Positions 1-9,070 of a stretch of 64,000 nt of DNA are shown piece after piece (the stretch's first letter is position 1; every line of letters begins with the position of its first letter). A program made the translations under genes and the position numbers. The notes under the pieces are model-generated. The model saw nothing but the letters and a program-made list of their open reading frames with translations. It made no database searches and was not told the origin of the DNA. Source of the DNA: Granulicella mallensis (GTDB lineage: Bacteria > Acidobacteriota > Terriglobia > Terriglobales > Acidobacteriaceae); the NCBI RefSeq assembly GCF_014203225.1, contig NZ_JACHIO010000007.1:62001-126000 (forward strand), in the 5' to 3' direction.

Positions 1-650
1 TGTTCTGTGGTGGAGGCGTCCGCGATCTGAAGGAGTTCGTCCTCATTGGGCAGTAGGATGTCTACCTTATCCAGTAGCAGATCAAGAACGCCATGCCAGG
101 CGCCAGTCGGGTCGTCGTTCGTATCGAGCGACACGGTTAACCCAGCGGATCTAAGGTCGTCGAAGAGTTGAGGCAGGCCGGGATGGAGGCCAGTCTGTAG
201 AAACAGGGACGAGAGATGAAAGTGGCGGGCCGAGGTCAGATAGGCGAAGTCGAGATCCTCTACCCTCAGTTCCGACATAACCCCAGGATAGGTCAGAATG
301 TGACGCTTTTTCCCATGGGGAAGCAGCAGGGTGACCCCCGTCTTCGCCCCAGCTTTCTGCCGGAAGTGTGAGAGGTCAACGCCGCTTCCTTTCAGGTAGC
401 CCTGGGCGATGTCTCCCATAGCGTCGTTCCCGACGTCGCTGACAAATCCCACCTGAGTGCCAAGGACGGCTAGATTGTGCGTCAGAATCGAAGAGGACCC
501 CCCTAAGGTCATTTCGAACCCGCTGCCAAGGAGCTCCCGCTCGACGGGCATCTCCTCCGGGAGTCCATAAAGGACCAGATCCAGATTGGTTTCTCCCACG
601 ATGCAAATATCTAACGGTTTTTGATGGCTGTTCCTGGAGTTTGCGTTCAT
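1..650 (-). CDS. PfkB-family sugar kinase, partial (3' part beyond window)
   Basis: The reading frame runs off the left edge, so only about 216 N-terminal residues are visible. The start is well marked: it begins with a beta strand and the ribokinase/PfkB entry motif GETNLDLV, followed by a GGSSSILTHNLAVLG stretch, which is the N-terminal sugar-binding glycine signature of the family (GG-x-x-x-N-x-A). An AGAGG precedes the ATG at 650; an in-frame ATG at 692 is a possible alternative. The ATP-binding GAGD signature lies outside the window. The gene is divergent from agaS, so it likely phosphorylates a sugar or sugar phosphate of the same pathway, for example tagatose-6-phosphate or the incoming amino sugar. 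The family assignment is firm; the substrate is inferred. Confidence 0.85.
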   Translation of the reverse strand, partial: MNANSRNSHQKPLDICIVGETNLDLVLYGLPEEMPVERELLGSGFEMTLGGSSSILTHNLAVLGTQVGFVSDVGNDAMGDIAQGYLKGSGVDLSHFRQKAGAKTGVTLLLPHGKKRHILTYPGVMSELRVEDLDFAYLTSARHFHLSSLFLQTGLHPGLPQLFDDLRSAGLTVSLDTNDDPTGAWHGVLDLLLDKVDILLPNEDELLQIADASTTE

Positions 651-757
651 TTCGACCTCTATTGTTTCGATGTTCTCATTTGATTCTTGCATGTTATTAT
701 TACTTAGTTTAAGTTTCGATTTCGCCCCTTTGGGTGTTTTATTGTGAGGTTCTGATT

Positions 758-1939
758 TTGACCGCTCTCTCGAGCTTTGTCGATCTACCGTTTGAACAGA
801 AGGAAGCTCTGGGCCTGCTCTTCACTCCTGCCGAAATCGCCCAGCAGCCAAACACGTGGCGAACGACACTGAGCATCTTCGAACAGCACCAGGCGCAGAT
901 TGCCGCCTTCCTGGATGGAGCTGGTGTGAGTGCCTCGGTTGAAGATCGTCCTTCAGTCGTGCTCATCGGCGCTGGTACCTCGGACTATGTCGCTCAGGCC
1001 CTCGAATCTCTCCTGCGCTCCAAGTGGGGCTGCGAAGTCTCTGCAGTGGCGAGCACAGACCTGTTGCCAAACCTGGATGAGTATATTGTTCGCGGCCGTA
1101 AATACCTCTGGATATCGTTTTCGCGCTCAGGGGATTCGCCCGAGGGGGTGGCGGTTCTGGAGCAAGTGCTTCAGCGCTACCCGAGTATCTCGCACATCGT
1201 CGTTACCTGCCATGCAGAGGCGCGTATGGCAGCTCTGTGCGAGGGCGTGGATCACGCTTATGTCATCGTTCTGGATGACGCGGTGAACGATCGTAGTCTT
1301 GCGATGACGAGTTCCTTTACGAACATGATCGTTATGGGGCAGTGCCTTGCCAACGCGTGGTCGATCGCAAGCTATAAGCCGCTGCTTGAGCAATTGGTGC
1401 TTGCCGGCGACGACCTTCTGTCGAGTGCGGCACGGCAGGCGGAAGCAATTGCTAAGCATCACTTTGCGCGTATCTGTTTTGTCGGTGGCGGGTCCCTCGC
1501 GAGCGTTGCGAAGGAGTCGGCACTGAAGGTGCTGGAGATGACCGCAGGGCAGATCAAGACGATGTCGGAGACAGTGCTCGGTCTGCGTCACGGTCCCATG
1601 GCCGCTTTGGACAAAGAAACACTGTTCGTTTGTTTTGTGTCTGGAGATACGCGTCGGGCGCAATATGCTCGCGACCTGCTGCGGGAGATTGGCGCAAAGA
1701 GCCTCGTTGCCCAGCGCATCGCTGTGGGTCCCTTGTCTGCCGAGGAGAATTTCTCTCCTGATTGTGAGTTCTATCTTCCGATCAGGGTTGACGTAGACGA
1801 TGCGTATCGGCCGGTCCTGGACGTGTTCTTCGGACAGCTTCTTGGCTTGTATTGCTCGATTGCCCATCAGCTGAAACCGGACTCACCGAGCGCTGGTGGT
1901 GTCATCAACCGTGTTGTTCAGAAATTTCGTATCTACTAG
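758..1939 (+). CDS. agaS: SIS-domain galactosamine-6-phosphate deaminase/isomerase, AgaS-like
   Basis: The protein has two SIS (sugar isomerase) domains. The first carries GAGTSDYVAQALE and the phosphate-binding ISFSRSGDSPE; the second contains GGGSLASVAKESALKVLEMT and GLRHGP. AgaS converts galactosamine-6-phosphate to tagatose-6-phosphate with release of ammonia in bacterial GalNAc pathways. The frame is open from a GTG at 734, but the TTG at 758 is preferred: it has GAGG nine bases upstream and gives 393 residues, exactly the length of the paralogue at 13713-14894, which aligns from this point. The gatZ-like gene follows nine bases after the stop, so the two are one operon. Family is secure; the exact amino-sugar substrate is inferred from context. 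Confidence 0.9.
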   Translation: MTALSSFVDLPFEQKEALGLLFTPAEIAQQPNTWRTTLSIFEQHQAQIAAFLDGAGVSASVEDRPSVVLIGAGTSDYVAQALESLLRSKWGCEVSAVASTDLLPNLDEYIVRGRKYLWISFSRSGDSPEGVAVLEQVLQRYPSISHIVVTCHAEARMAALCEGVDHAYVIVLDDAVNDRSLAMTSSFTNMIVMGQCLANAWSIASYKPLLEQLVLAGDDLLSSAARQAEAIAKHHFARICFVGGGSLASVAKESALKVLEMTAGQIKTMSETVLGLRHGPMAALDKETLFVCFVSGDTRRAQYARDLLREIGAKSLVAQRIAVGPLSAEENFSPDCEFYLPIRVDVDDAYRPVLDVFFGQLLGLYCSIAHQLKPDSPSAGGVINRVVQKFRIY

Positions 1940-1948
1940 GGGGCTTTT

Positions 1949-3223
1949 ATGTCTCGTGTTCTTCACCAGCATCTTCTGAAGCAGCGCAGCGGCGTTCCCT
2001 CTGGAATCTATTCGGTATGTTCCGTACATCCCTGGGTTATTCGTGCGGCCGCAGAGCAGGCAGCCCACGACGACTCGCTTTTGTTGGTGGAAGCGACGAG
2101 CAACCAGGTGAACCAGTTTGGCGGTTACAGCGGGATGCGCCCCGCTGCGTTCCGCGATTTTGTATTGGACCATGTAAGGGCCGCTGGATTTGACGAAACG
2201 AAGCTTGTTCTCGGTGGAGATCATCTGGGGCCTAACCCCTGGCGCAAACTGCCAGCGGCAGAGGCCATGGCTCATGCCGAGACAATGGTGGCCGAGTACG
2301 TAGCGGCGGGGTTCACAAAAATTCATCTCGACGCCAGTATGGCTTGTAAAGACGACCCTGGCCCGCCATCAGATGAACTGGTTGCACACCGTGCCGCCGC
2401 GCTATGCAAGGCGGCTGAGTCTGCCTATGTCGCGGGAGATCATCCTGTGTACGTCATCGGTACGGAGGTTCCTGTCCCGGGCGGGGCTACGCACTCTGTT
2501 CATGATCTCCCCGCAACATCGACCGAGGCAGCCTCCCACACTCTCGCAGTCCATAAACAGATCTTTGAGCGGGAACTTCCGGGTGTGTGGGAGCGCGTCA
2601 TCGCTCTTGTAGTACAGCCGGGGGTAGAGTTCGATCACGATGCTGTGGTGAACTATGACTCCGCAAAGGCTGCGCAGCTCACTGCATGGCTGCGCACTCA
2701 GCCGGAATCTATCGTCTTTGAGGCGCATTCAACGGACTATCAGCTCCCTCCCGCTTACCCGAAGCTTGTCGATGACGGATTCGCCATACTCAAGGTGGGG
2801 CCCGGAGTGACGTTTGCAATGCGAGAGGCGCTTGAAGCGCTTGAAGATATTGAATGCCAGCTCATAAGCGAGTCGCGTCGATCACAACTGAGCGAAGCGA
2901 TCGAGCGCATCATGCTGAGCGAGCCGGACAACTGGCTGCCTTACTATGCGGGAACTCCCGAGCAGCAGAAATTGCTTCGCCGCTATAGCTATAGTGATCG
3001 CGTCCGTTACTACTGGGGATATCCTGAGATTGTGAACGCTGTCGACCGTCTCATGACGAATCTTGCCTCTGTGGAGATCCCTGAGAGTCTGTTGAGCCGT
3101 TATCTGCCCGCGCAGTATCTGCGCCTGAGGGAGAAACAAATTTCCGGAGATCCGGAGTCGCTCGTCCTTGACCATATCCGTGATGTACTGCGTTCCTATG
3201 CTGCAGCCTGTGCGATTCAGTAA
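1949..3223 (+). CDS. gatZ: GatZ/KbaZ/AgaZ-family protein (tagatose-bisphosphate aldolase subunit or tagatose-6-P kinase)
   Basis: A 424-residue protein of the usual family length. Characteristic stretches are GIYSVCSVHPWV near residue 20, VEATSNQVNQFGGY near 48, GGDHLGPNPW near 88, KIHLDASMACKDD near 124, and the C-terminal RYLPAQYLRLR. GatZ and KbaZ are described as non-catalytic partners of class II tagatose-1,6-bisphosphate aldolases; the Shewanella AgaZ homologue has been assigned as tagatose-6-phosphate kinase. No catalytic GatY/KbaY partner is visible in this window, so which role applies here is open. A GGGGG-rich ribosome site precedes the ATG. The gene forms an operon with agaS. A decayed second copy lies at 14900-15323. 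Confidence 0.88.
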   Translation: MSRVLHQHLLKQRSGVPSGIYSVCSVHPWVIRAAAEQAAHDDSLLLVEATSNQVNQFGGYSGMRPAAFRDFVLDHVRAAGFDETKLVLGGDHLGPNPWRKLPAAEAMAHAETMVAEYVAAGFTKIHLDASMACKDDPGPPSDELVAHRAAALCKAAESAYVAGDHPVYVIGTEVPVPGGATHSVHDLPATSTEAASHTLAVHKQIFERELPGVWERVIALVVQPGVEFDHDAVVNYDSAKAAQLTAWLRTQPESIVFEAHSTDYQLPPAYPKLVDDGFAILKVGPGVTFAMREALEALEDIECQLISESRRSQLSEAIERIMLSEPDNWLPYYAGTPEQQKLLRRYSYSDRVRYYWGYPEIVNAVDRLMTNLASVEIPESLLSRYLPAQYLRLREKQISGDPESLVLDHIRDVLRSYAAACAIQ

Positions 3224-3319
3224 TTTTTAGGAATATTTTCCTTCGAATTCCCTTTCCAATTGCAATTAGATAAGGTGGCATGTAGTCTTCGTTGAGCAAC
3301 AAGCAGGGTAGAGGCACAT

Positions 3320-4150
3320 ATGCCGTCAAAAAAATCATCCGTTGAGGCAAGATCCGTAATGCTTCCGGGGGCCGAACGTGGTTCCGAAATGCTTATCGAA
3401 GAGCGCCGTCAATATATCGTAGGGCTGGCCCAGAAGCACGGCCGCGTACTTGTCGAAGAGCTCTCAGACTCCCTCGGGATTTCGCGCATCACCATTCGCA
3501 AGGATCTCGACCATCTCCAGAGTCAGGGATTGCTGCAGCGCACTCACGGTGGCGCTCTACTCCCAAGTAACGGAGCCATCTCTGATCCTTCCTTGCGGGA
3601 GAAAGAAGGGCGTCATTCGCAGGAGAAGCTGCGTATCGCCACCGCCGCTGCCAACCTGGTTCAAGAGGGGCAGTGCATTCTGCTTGATTCCGGCACGACC
3701 ACGACGGCTGTCGCCAAGGCTCTCAGGCGCTTCTCGCATCTGACCATCATCACGAACGCAGTCAACGTTGCCAGCGAACTCCGTGATACCGACTTTGAGG
3801 TGCTGTTGACCGGCGGTTCGCTGCGTAAGAACTCGTTCTCCCTCGTCGGTCCTCTGGCAGAAGATATGCTGCACGAGATGTATGCCGATATCCTCTTCCT
3901 CGGTGTCGATGGCTTTGATCTTGAGGTTGGTCTTACGACACCAAATGTCATGGAGTCACGCGTCAATCGTGCCATGGTGAAGGCTGCCTCGCTGGTGGTG
4001 GCCGTATGTGACTCGACCAAGTTCAACCGGCGCAGCCTATCCAAAATCGTAGATGCCACGGCAATCCACCACATCATTACGGACTCCGGCTTGCCGTCTG
4101 CAACTGCTGATGCGCTCCGCTCGGCCGGGATCAATCTCACTCTTGTTTAG
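3320..4150 (+). CDS. agaR: DeoR/GlpR-family transcriptional regulator, AgaR-like
   Basis: A 276-residue DeoR-type regulator. The N-terminal winged helix (about residues 24-80) has the family signature RRQYIVGLAQKHGRV, followed by the helix-turn-helix ISRITIRKDLDHLQSQGLLQRTHGGAL. The C-terminal sugar-phosphate sensor has DSGTTTTAVAKAL and a GVDGFDLEVGLTTPN segment. It lies 97 bases after gatZ in the same direction, as expected for a local regulator of an aga-type cluster whose effector is a sugar phosphate. An AGAGG lies just before the ATG. A close paralogue is found at 28873-29667. The gene converges with the hydrolase at 4154 with only three bases between the stops. Confidence 0.88.
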   Translation: MPSKKSSVEARSVMLPGAERGSEMLIEERRQYIVGLAQKHGRVLVEELSDSLGISRITIRKDLDHLQSQGLLQRTHGGALLPSNGAISDPSLREKEGRHSQEKLRIATAAANLVQEGQCILLDSGTTTTAVAKALRRFSHLTIITNAVNVASELRDTDFEVLLTGGSLRKNSFSLVGPLAEDMLHEMYADILFLGVDGFDLEVGLTTPNVMESRVNRAMVKAASLVVAVCDSTKFNRRSLSKIVDATAIHHIITDSGLPSATADALRSAGINLTLV

Positions 4151-4153
4151 GCT

Positions 4154-6127
4154 CTAGCGAAGCGGATCAGCCTGAAGTGTCAGTACCTCGAACGGCGCCA
4201 GCTCAACATCCAGCAGTTTGCCGCTTTGTACTGTCCGCTGCTCTCCGAAGTGTGAGTTTCTGCCGGAACTCCACGCGTTGTGTAGCTTGTAGGTAGTCTT
4301 GCTCTTATTGGGCAGCTCAAAGGTATCCGCAAGGTTCAGGCTGTAGTGCTGGGGCTTCGTGGAGGGGTTTCGTAGCGTCACGATACCTGCCTCCGGAGTC
4401 CACGCCGCCCATCCGTAGACCTCCAGTTTGTCCGGATCGCCACCAATCCAATGCGTATCTTTCAGTGTCTGCGAGTGCGCCCGGCTCCAGCGCGCACCCT
4501 CGGCAAGTGTGTTCCAGTTGGCCTCGGTGAGCAGCTCAGGCGTAATGTACATCTCCTGAAGTTGCGTACCGCTTCCAAAGTAAGAGTGAACCTCGTCGGC
4601 AAAGTCATTGCCCGGATCGGTCGTCAGGTCTTTCGCCTGTTTGGCATAGATGATGCCATGCAGCATCAGCGAGTTCAGTGGGAAGAGCGGTCCCTTGACT
4701 ACGATGTTCTTGTACGTTTGCGCATCGCGGTAGGTAATCCAGCGCTGGCGCGAATCACCCACTCCGGAGAAGTCATGATCCTCGCCGCCGCGCCATATTG
4801 AGTCTGCATAGAACAACCAGAACGGTGAGGCGGTCGTTCCTGTCGTCAGGTTGACGAACAACTCCGGCTCCTCCTTTCGCAGCCGTTCGATGAGATGAAT
4901 CGCTGCGTCGAAGTCGCTGTCGAACGCGCTGCCCGGAAACACACCATCGGCATTTCCCGTACCGTCGAACTTGAACTGGTTGACGTGGTACTTGTCCACC
5001 ATCTCCAGGCATATCTGCTCAAAGCGGTCGAAGTACTTCGGTCCAGAGAGCGCGTAGCCGTCGTTCTGAATTTCGAAGCCGTGGGATCGGCCATAGGCAG
5101 TGCGTTCGCGCTTCTGCTCTGCATAACCACCCCACGGGGAAAGCCATACGCCAATGCCTGCGTTGTATTTCGCAGCCGTCTCACCGGTCTTCTTGAAGCC
5201 GTCCGGAAAACCCGAATTGAACCCCCACAGCGTCTTCGGATCGTCCCACCCATCGTCGAAGAGGAAGGAGTCGAGCTTCACGTGTCGTTCCACCACCAGA
5301 TGCTGGCCAAATTCGTTTACGCGGTCCATAGCTCCCGCCTCATCAAAGCGGTTCTCATATCCCAGATCAAACCACGAGTTGTAGTGCAGAAACGGTTCAT
5401 ACGCCCGTGGCCGTTCGTTCTCCAGGTAAGCCAGGAACGCACGTCGCATCTGTCCCGGCTGCGAGGTTCCGACGACCGCCGAGTAGGTAATCGCCTGTCC
5501 TGCACGGAGCGGGAGATCACGGAACAGAGAGGTCCTTACAACGCCACCGTCAATCGCACTGACCGACAGCGGATGCTCGAACCCAAAGAACAGATTGCCA
5601 TCCACAACAGGCGAACCCTTCACCGAGCCGTCAACCTTGGCACCCGCATCGGCAAACTGCAGCAGACGCACTTCGGCGATTGGCAGGTCTGTATTGCCTG
5701 CTGAGATTCGCAGTAACTCACGAAAATAGTTGCTGCCCGGGCGAACATTCAGGCACCAGGCAAAGCTGCCTGACGACGCGGTCGAGGTGAACTGCCAGCA
5801 CGCCTCCGTCCTGGCGACCTTGTCCGAAGTCCTGCGCAGCGCCAGGTGAGGGTCGGCCACGCTGGCAGCTTCCGGGATGCGTGAGACCTGCATCTCTGTT
5901 GATCGTAGCTCCGTCCTGTCCTTCATCACGAGGACGAACGCCTCCTTCATGGAGAAGCTTCGTCCGGAGGTGGTGTCGGTTACGGACACACCATCGAAGC
6001 GTCCGTTATGCACGGCAACTCTGGTCCGCAACATGCCAGCTTCAACGTCATACGTTTGCGGCAACATAGCTGGAGCGGTGGCGATCGCCAGGAGCACAGC
6101 AGCACAGGAGTAATCGAAGCGGATCAT
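4154..6127 (-). CDS. Secreted clan-D glycoside hydrolase (alpha-galactosidase / alpha-N-acetylgalactosaminidase-like)
   Basis: The preferred start is the ATG at 6127, which opens directly with a signal peptide (MIRFDYSCAAVLLAIATAPA); the frame is open seven codons further to 6148. After an N-terminal beta domain comes a TIM barrel. Counting from the longer start, FLFDDGWDD is near residue 295, FKFDGTGN near 392 (Asp395 as the likely nucleophile, as in the K-x-D motif of GH36/GH27), and WRGGEDHDF near 452 (an Asp there as the likely acid/base). A C-terminal beta domain ends the protein. These features place it in clan GH-D. Its setting among AgaS and GatZ genes suggests that it frees galactose or GalNAc in the periplasm. 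The exact GH family is uncertain; similar proteins are sometimes mis-annotated as enterotoxin. Confidence 0.75.
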   Translation of the reverse strand: MIRFDYSCAAVLLAIATAPAMLPQTYDVEAGMLRTRVAVHNGRFDGVSVTDTTSGRSFSMKEAFVLVMKDRTELRSTEMQVSRIPEAASVADPHLALRRTSDKVARTEACWQFTSTASSGSFAWCLNVRPGSNYFRELLRISAGNTDLPIAEVRLLQFADAGAKVDGSVKGSPVVDGNLFFGFEHPLSVSAIDGGVVRTSLFRDLPLRAGQAITYSAVVGTSQPGQMRRAFLAYLENERPRAYEPFLHYNSWFDLGYENRFDEAGAMDRVNEFGQHLVVERHVKLDSFLFDDGWDDPKTLWGFNSGFPDGFKKTGETAAKYNAGIGVWLSPWGGYAEQKRERTAYGRSHGFEIQNDGYALSGPKYFDRFEQICLEMVDKYHVNQFKFDGTGNADGVFPGSAFDSDFDAAIHLIERLRKEEPELFVNLTTGTTASPFWLFYADSIWRGGEDHDFSGVGDSRQRWITYRDAQTYKNIVVKGPLFPLNSLMLHGIIYAKQAKDLTTDPGNDFADEVHSYFGSGTQLQEMYITPELLTEANWNTLAEGARWSRAHSQTLKDTHWIGGDPDKLEVYGWAAWTPEAGIVTLRNPSTKPQHYSLNLADTFELPNKSKTTYKLHNAWSSGRNSHFGEQRTVQSGKLLDVELAPFEVLTLQADPLR

Positions 6128-6172
6128 AGAGTAACGCCTCACCTTCACGAACTTTTAGAGTGTTCATAATAA

Positions 6173-6206
6173 AACGAAATATATAGAAATGTCTTTATAT
6201 TTCGTT
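6173..6206. promoter_or_regulatory. Inverted repeat, candidate operator between divergent genes
   Basis: An exact 11-base inverted repeat (AACGAAATATA at 6173-6183, TATATTTCGTT at 6196-6206) with a 12-base spacer lies between the divergent hydrolase and amidohydrolase genes. The half-site contains TTTCG, a core seen in DeoR-family operators such as those of GlpR and AgaR. It may be bound by one of the two DeoR-type regulators encoded in this locus. The structure is seen directly; the function is inferred. Confidence 0.5.
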
Positions 6207-6299
6207 CTACAATTCAATTCTGCATTTGAAGCGCTGCAAGAAGAAGCTTGGCGGTCAGGGAAATGGCTCCTGGTTCCCAGGGGATTTGAGGAGACAAGC

Positions 6300-7370
6300 A
6301 TGTCAGAATCGAATGCGCAGGACAAATTTATCGCGATGGTCTCGGCTAAGGCGGATGTATCGCTGCCCATCAGCGAATTTCACCCGCGCAGCATGTTGCA
6401 CAACGTCGTGCATGAAGTTCATCACCCCCGCTGTTCTGTCATCGATTACCACAATCATCTCGACGCGCAAGATCCGGCAGAGGTCTTGAAGATTATGGAT
6501 GCCTGTGACATCGAACACATCGTTAACATCACGATGAAGGTCGGCGACGAAGCCGTAGAGCAGATCGAACGTTATCGCACCGCCGATGCGAAACGGTTCT
6601 CTACGATTGGCTGGATGGATTGGAACGGTGCGGATTCACCGGATTTCTCAGGCTTTATCAAGCTTACGATGGAGCGTATCGACCGGCTTGTGGCGCACGG
6701 TATCGTTGGCTTCAAATTCTGGAAGGACCTTGGACTGACAGTGCGTGACGCCAGTGGGGAACTGATTCGCATCGACGATGAACGCCTCGCACCTGTCTTT
6801 GAGCGGCTTGGTTCTCTCGGCATTCCCGTCATGGTTCACCTCGGCGATCCTGAGGCGTTCTTCCTGCCAATCGATGCCAACAACGAGAGGTATGAGGAAC
6901 TCGCCGCTCATCCAGACTGGGGATTCTACGGCGCGCAGTACAGCAAAGATGCTTTGCTGCAACAACGGGATCGCGTCTTCCAGAGGCATCCGAACACAAC
7001 CTTCGTCGGCGCTCACATTGCCGAGAACAGCGAAGATCTGCAACGAGTTTCAGCCATGCTGGACTCCTGCCCCAATGTGCTCGTCGATATCAGCGCACGC
7101 GCCTCCGAACTCGGGCGTCAGCCCTACTCGTCAAGAAAGTTCTTCCTACGCTACGCCGACCGTATTCTCTTTGGCGCAGATCTTGTGCCGGAGATCGAGA
7201 TGTATCGGCTCTACTACCGATTTTTTGAAACGGACGATGAGTATTTTGAATATCCCACGCACGCCTCGCGCCAGGGCCGCTGGAATATCTATGGGCTCTA
7301 TCTGCCGGAGGATGTTCTACGAAAGGTCTATCGCGAAAACGCTCTGAAACTTCTTCCGCAGCTTCGTTGA
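6300..7370 (+). CDS. Amidohydrolase family protein (COG2159-type TIM barrel)
   Basis: The preferred start is the ATG at 6300, preceded by GAGGAGA seven bases upstream; the frame itself is open from 6189, but that stretch overlaps the inverted repeat and looks non-coding. The 356-residue product has metal-binding signatures of the amidohydrolase superfamily: DYHNHLDAQ (H-x-H), GFKFWKDLGL, MVHLGDPEAF, FVGAHIAEN and LFGADLVPE. It is cytoplasmic, with no signal peptide. It is clearly related to the exported protein at 20928-22130, which has the same motif order. The substrate is unknown. It could act as a deacetylase, lactonase or decarboxylase on a pathway intermediate, but it is not a canonical NagA/AgaA deacetylase. 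Confidence 0.8.
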   Translation: MSESNAQDKFIAMVSAKADVSLPISEFHPRSMLHNVVHEVHHPRCSVIDYHNHLDAQDPAEVLKIMDACDIEHIVNITMKVGDEAVEQIERYRTADAKRFSTIGWMDWNGADSPDFSGFIKLTMERIDRLVAHGIVGFKFWKDLGLTVRDASGELIRIDDERLAPVFERLGSLGIPVMVHLGDPEAFFLPIDANNERYEELAAHPDWGFYGAQYSKDALLQQRDRVFQRHPNTTFVGAHIAENSEDLQRVSAMLDSCPNVLVDISARASELGRQPYSSRKFFLRYADRILFGADLVPEIEMYRLYYRFFETDDEYFEYPTHASRQGRWNIYGLYLPEDVLRKVYRENALKLLPQLR

Positions 7371-7465
7371 GGCGTTCTCAACCCGGCGGCGAGAGCTTCA
7401 CGGCGCCGGGCGGGAACCCTCTGTCCATTCTTTAACCTTGTATCTACGATCAACTGGAGCCCACC

Positions 7466-8917
7466 ATGATTAAGGTCATTGTCGCCGTCGCCATGATTGC
7501 CTCGTCCGCTATCCCTGCCGCTGCCCAACAAGTCGTGACCGGCCAGGCGGCCTTTGCCGATTGGAACCAGCAGCAACCTGGCGTGCGCCGTAAAATTACC
7601 GCTGCCGATCTCCCCGCACCCGCTCCTAAAGAAGCCGTAGATAATGGTCCGCACCTCATCCCCCGGCCGAAAGACGCGTGGCCTATAGCACCTGCCGGCT
7701 TCAAAGTTACCCTCTATGCCGGCGGCGATTTCACGCCGACTGCGGCCTCCTCTTCGCAGGATCACAAGCCAGCCGCTGTTCCTGTTGCGCGTAGCACCTT
7801 CCGTGAGCCAAGACTGCTCCGCACCGCTCCCAATGGCGACATCTTCCTGTCCGATTCGCATGGCGATAAAATCTTCGTTCTCCGTGGAGTTGGCCCCGAT
7901 GGGAAAGCCAAAACCATTTCTACCTTCGCGACCGGCCTGAACTTGCCTTTCGGGATAAACTTCTACCCCGCTGGACCTAACCCCAAATGGGTCTATGTCG
8001 GCAATACCGATTCCGTCGTTCGCTTCCCCTACAAGTCTGGTGACCTCGTTGCTACCGGCCCGGCGAAAACGGTCATCGCTCAGCTCCCCGGCTTCGCCCA
8101 GCTCCGCGGCGGTGGCCACTGGACCCGCGATATCGTCTTCACTCCTGATGGGAGCAAGATGCTCGTCTCCGTAGGATCTGCCTCAAATATTGATAACCCC
8201 GATACCTCTTCCAAGGAGTTTCACCGCGCCGACGTTCTAGAGTTCACCCCTGAAGGCAAATTCCTCAAAGTTTACGCATCGGGCATACGCAACTGCGTTG
8301 GCGAGGCCATTAACCCGACTACCGGCCAGCTCTGGTGCTCGACCAACGAGCGCGATAATCTTGGCAACCACCTGGTCCCGGACTATGTTACTTCCGTGAA
8401 AGAAGACGGCTTTTACGGATGGCCCTGGTACTACATCGGTTCCCATTCCGACCCGCGGCTCCCCGCACCCTGTGCCGACGGCATTGCTGCCAAACAGCAG
8501 GCTGCCGCAATCTCACCTGACGGTGGTTCCTGCAAGCGCGTAGACCTTTCCAGCAAAGTCATCGTCCCGGATGTCCTCGTACAGCCTCATATGGCCTCTT
8601 TAGAGATGATTTTCTACACCAACCCCTCAGGCTTTTCGCGGGAGTATTTCGGCGATGCTTTCGCGGCTGAGCATGGAAGCTGGAACCGTGCCAATCGCGC
8701 GGGCTATGAAGTCATTCGCATCCCCATGCACAATGGCAAGGCCGACGGCACCTACGAAGATTTCCTTACCGGATTCGTCACGAAGGACGGTGGGGTCTGG
8801 GGGCGGCCTGTAGGCATCACGATCGCTCAGGATGGCAGCATGTTCGTTACGGACGATGGCTCCCGCTCCGTCTGGCACGTCACCTACATAGGCAACAACA
8901 CTCAAGAATCGCACTGA
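7466..8917 (+). CDS. Exported sorbosone dehydrogenase-like / PQQ-type glucose dehydrogenase beta-propeller
   Basis: 483 residues with a signal peptide (MIKVIVAVAMIASSAIPAAAQ) and a GGAG ribosome site before the ATG. The body is a beta-propeller of the glucose/sorbosone dehydrogenase family: PRLLRTAPNGDIFLSDS, LPFGINFYPAGPNPKWVYVGN, a histidine in RGGGHWTRDIVFTPDG, GIRNCVGEAINP, and the C-terminal AEHGSWNR and PVGITIAQDGSMFVTDD. Family members oxidise sugars in the periplasm, often with PQQ. The gene follows the amidohydrolase by 95 bases. No cytochrome domain is attached. The substrate here is unknown, but context suggests a released sugar. Confidence 0.82.
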   Translation: MIKVIVAVAMIASSAIPAAAQQVVTGQAAFADWNQQQPGVRRKITAADLPAPAPKEAVDNGPHLIPRPKDAWPIAPAGFKVTLYAGGDFTPTAASSSQDHKPAAVPVARSTFREPRLLRTAPNGDIFLSDSHGDKIFVLRGVGPDGKAKTISTFATGLNLPFGINFYPAGPNPKWVYVGNTDSVVRFPYKSGDLVATGPAKTVIAQLPGFAQLRGGGHWTRDIVFTPDGSKMLVSVGSASNIDNPDTSSKEFHRADVLEFTPEGKFLKVYASGIRNCVGEAINPTTGQLWCSTNERDNLGNHLVPDYVTSVKEDGFYGWPWYYIGSHSDPRLPAPCADGIAAKQQAAAISPDGGSCKRVDLSSKVIVPDVLVQPHMASLEMIFYTNPSGFSREYFGDAFAAEHGSWNRANRAGYEVIRIPMHNGKADGTYEDFLTGFVTKDGGVWGRPVGITIAQDGSMFVTDDGSRSVWHVTYIGNNTQESH

Positions 8918-8983
8918 CATGAGTGAAGGTTGTGATTGCGGGCTGGGTTAGCAACCAACTGCTGCATTCGTCCTCATTGGTTT

Positions 8984-9025
8984 CGATTGCCTTCTGGCCT
9001 TCATCTGAAGGCCAGAAGGCAATCG
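8984..9025. terminator. Perfect 19-bp hairpin between convergent genes
   Basis: An exact 19-base inverted repeat (8984-9002 and 9007-9025) with a four-base ATCT loop lies between the convergent genes ending at 8917 and 9071. The stem is unusually long and perfect. No clear T-tract follows on either strand, so it may be a bidirectional terminator, an mRNA-stabilising hairpin or a repetitive extragenic element. Confidence 0.6.
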
Positions 9026-9070
9026 AGCTAGGAAATGAAACAGAGCACCCTGAAAAGAGGGATGTTTAGC

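Noticed and set aside
4895-5704. A 269-residue open frame antisense to the clan-D hydrolase
   Set aside because: The opposite strand encodes a protein with catalytic motifs over the whole stretch; no motif or ribosome site supports the antisense frame.
6189-6299. N-terminal extension of the first amidohydrolase
   Set aside because: It overlaps an inverted repeat, and a strong ribosome site directly precedes the ATG at 6300.
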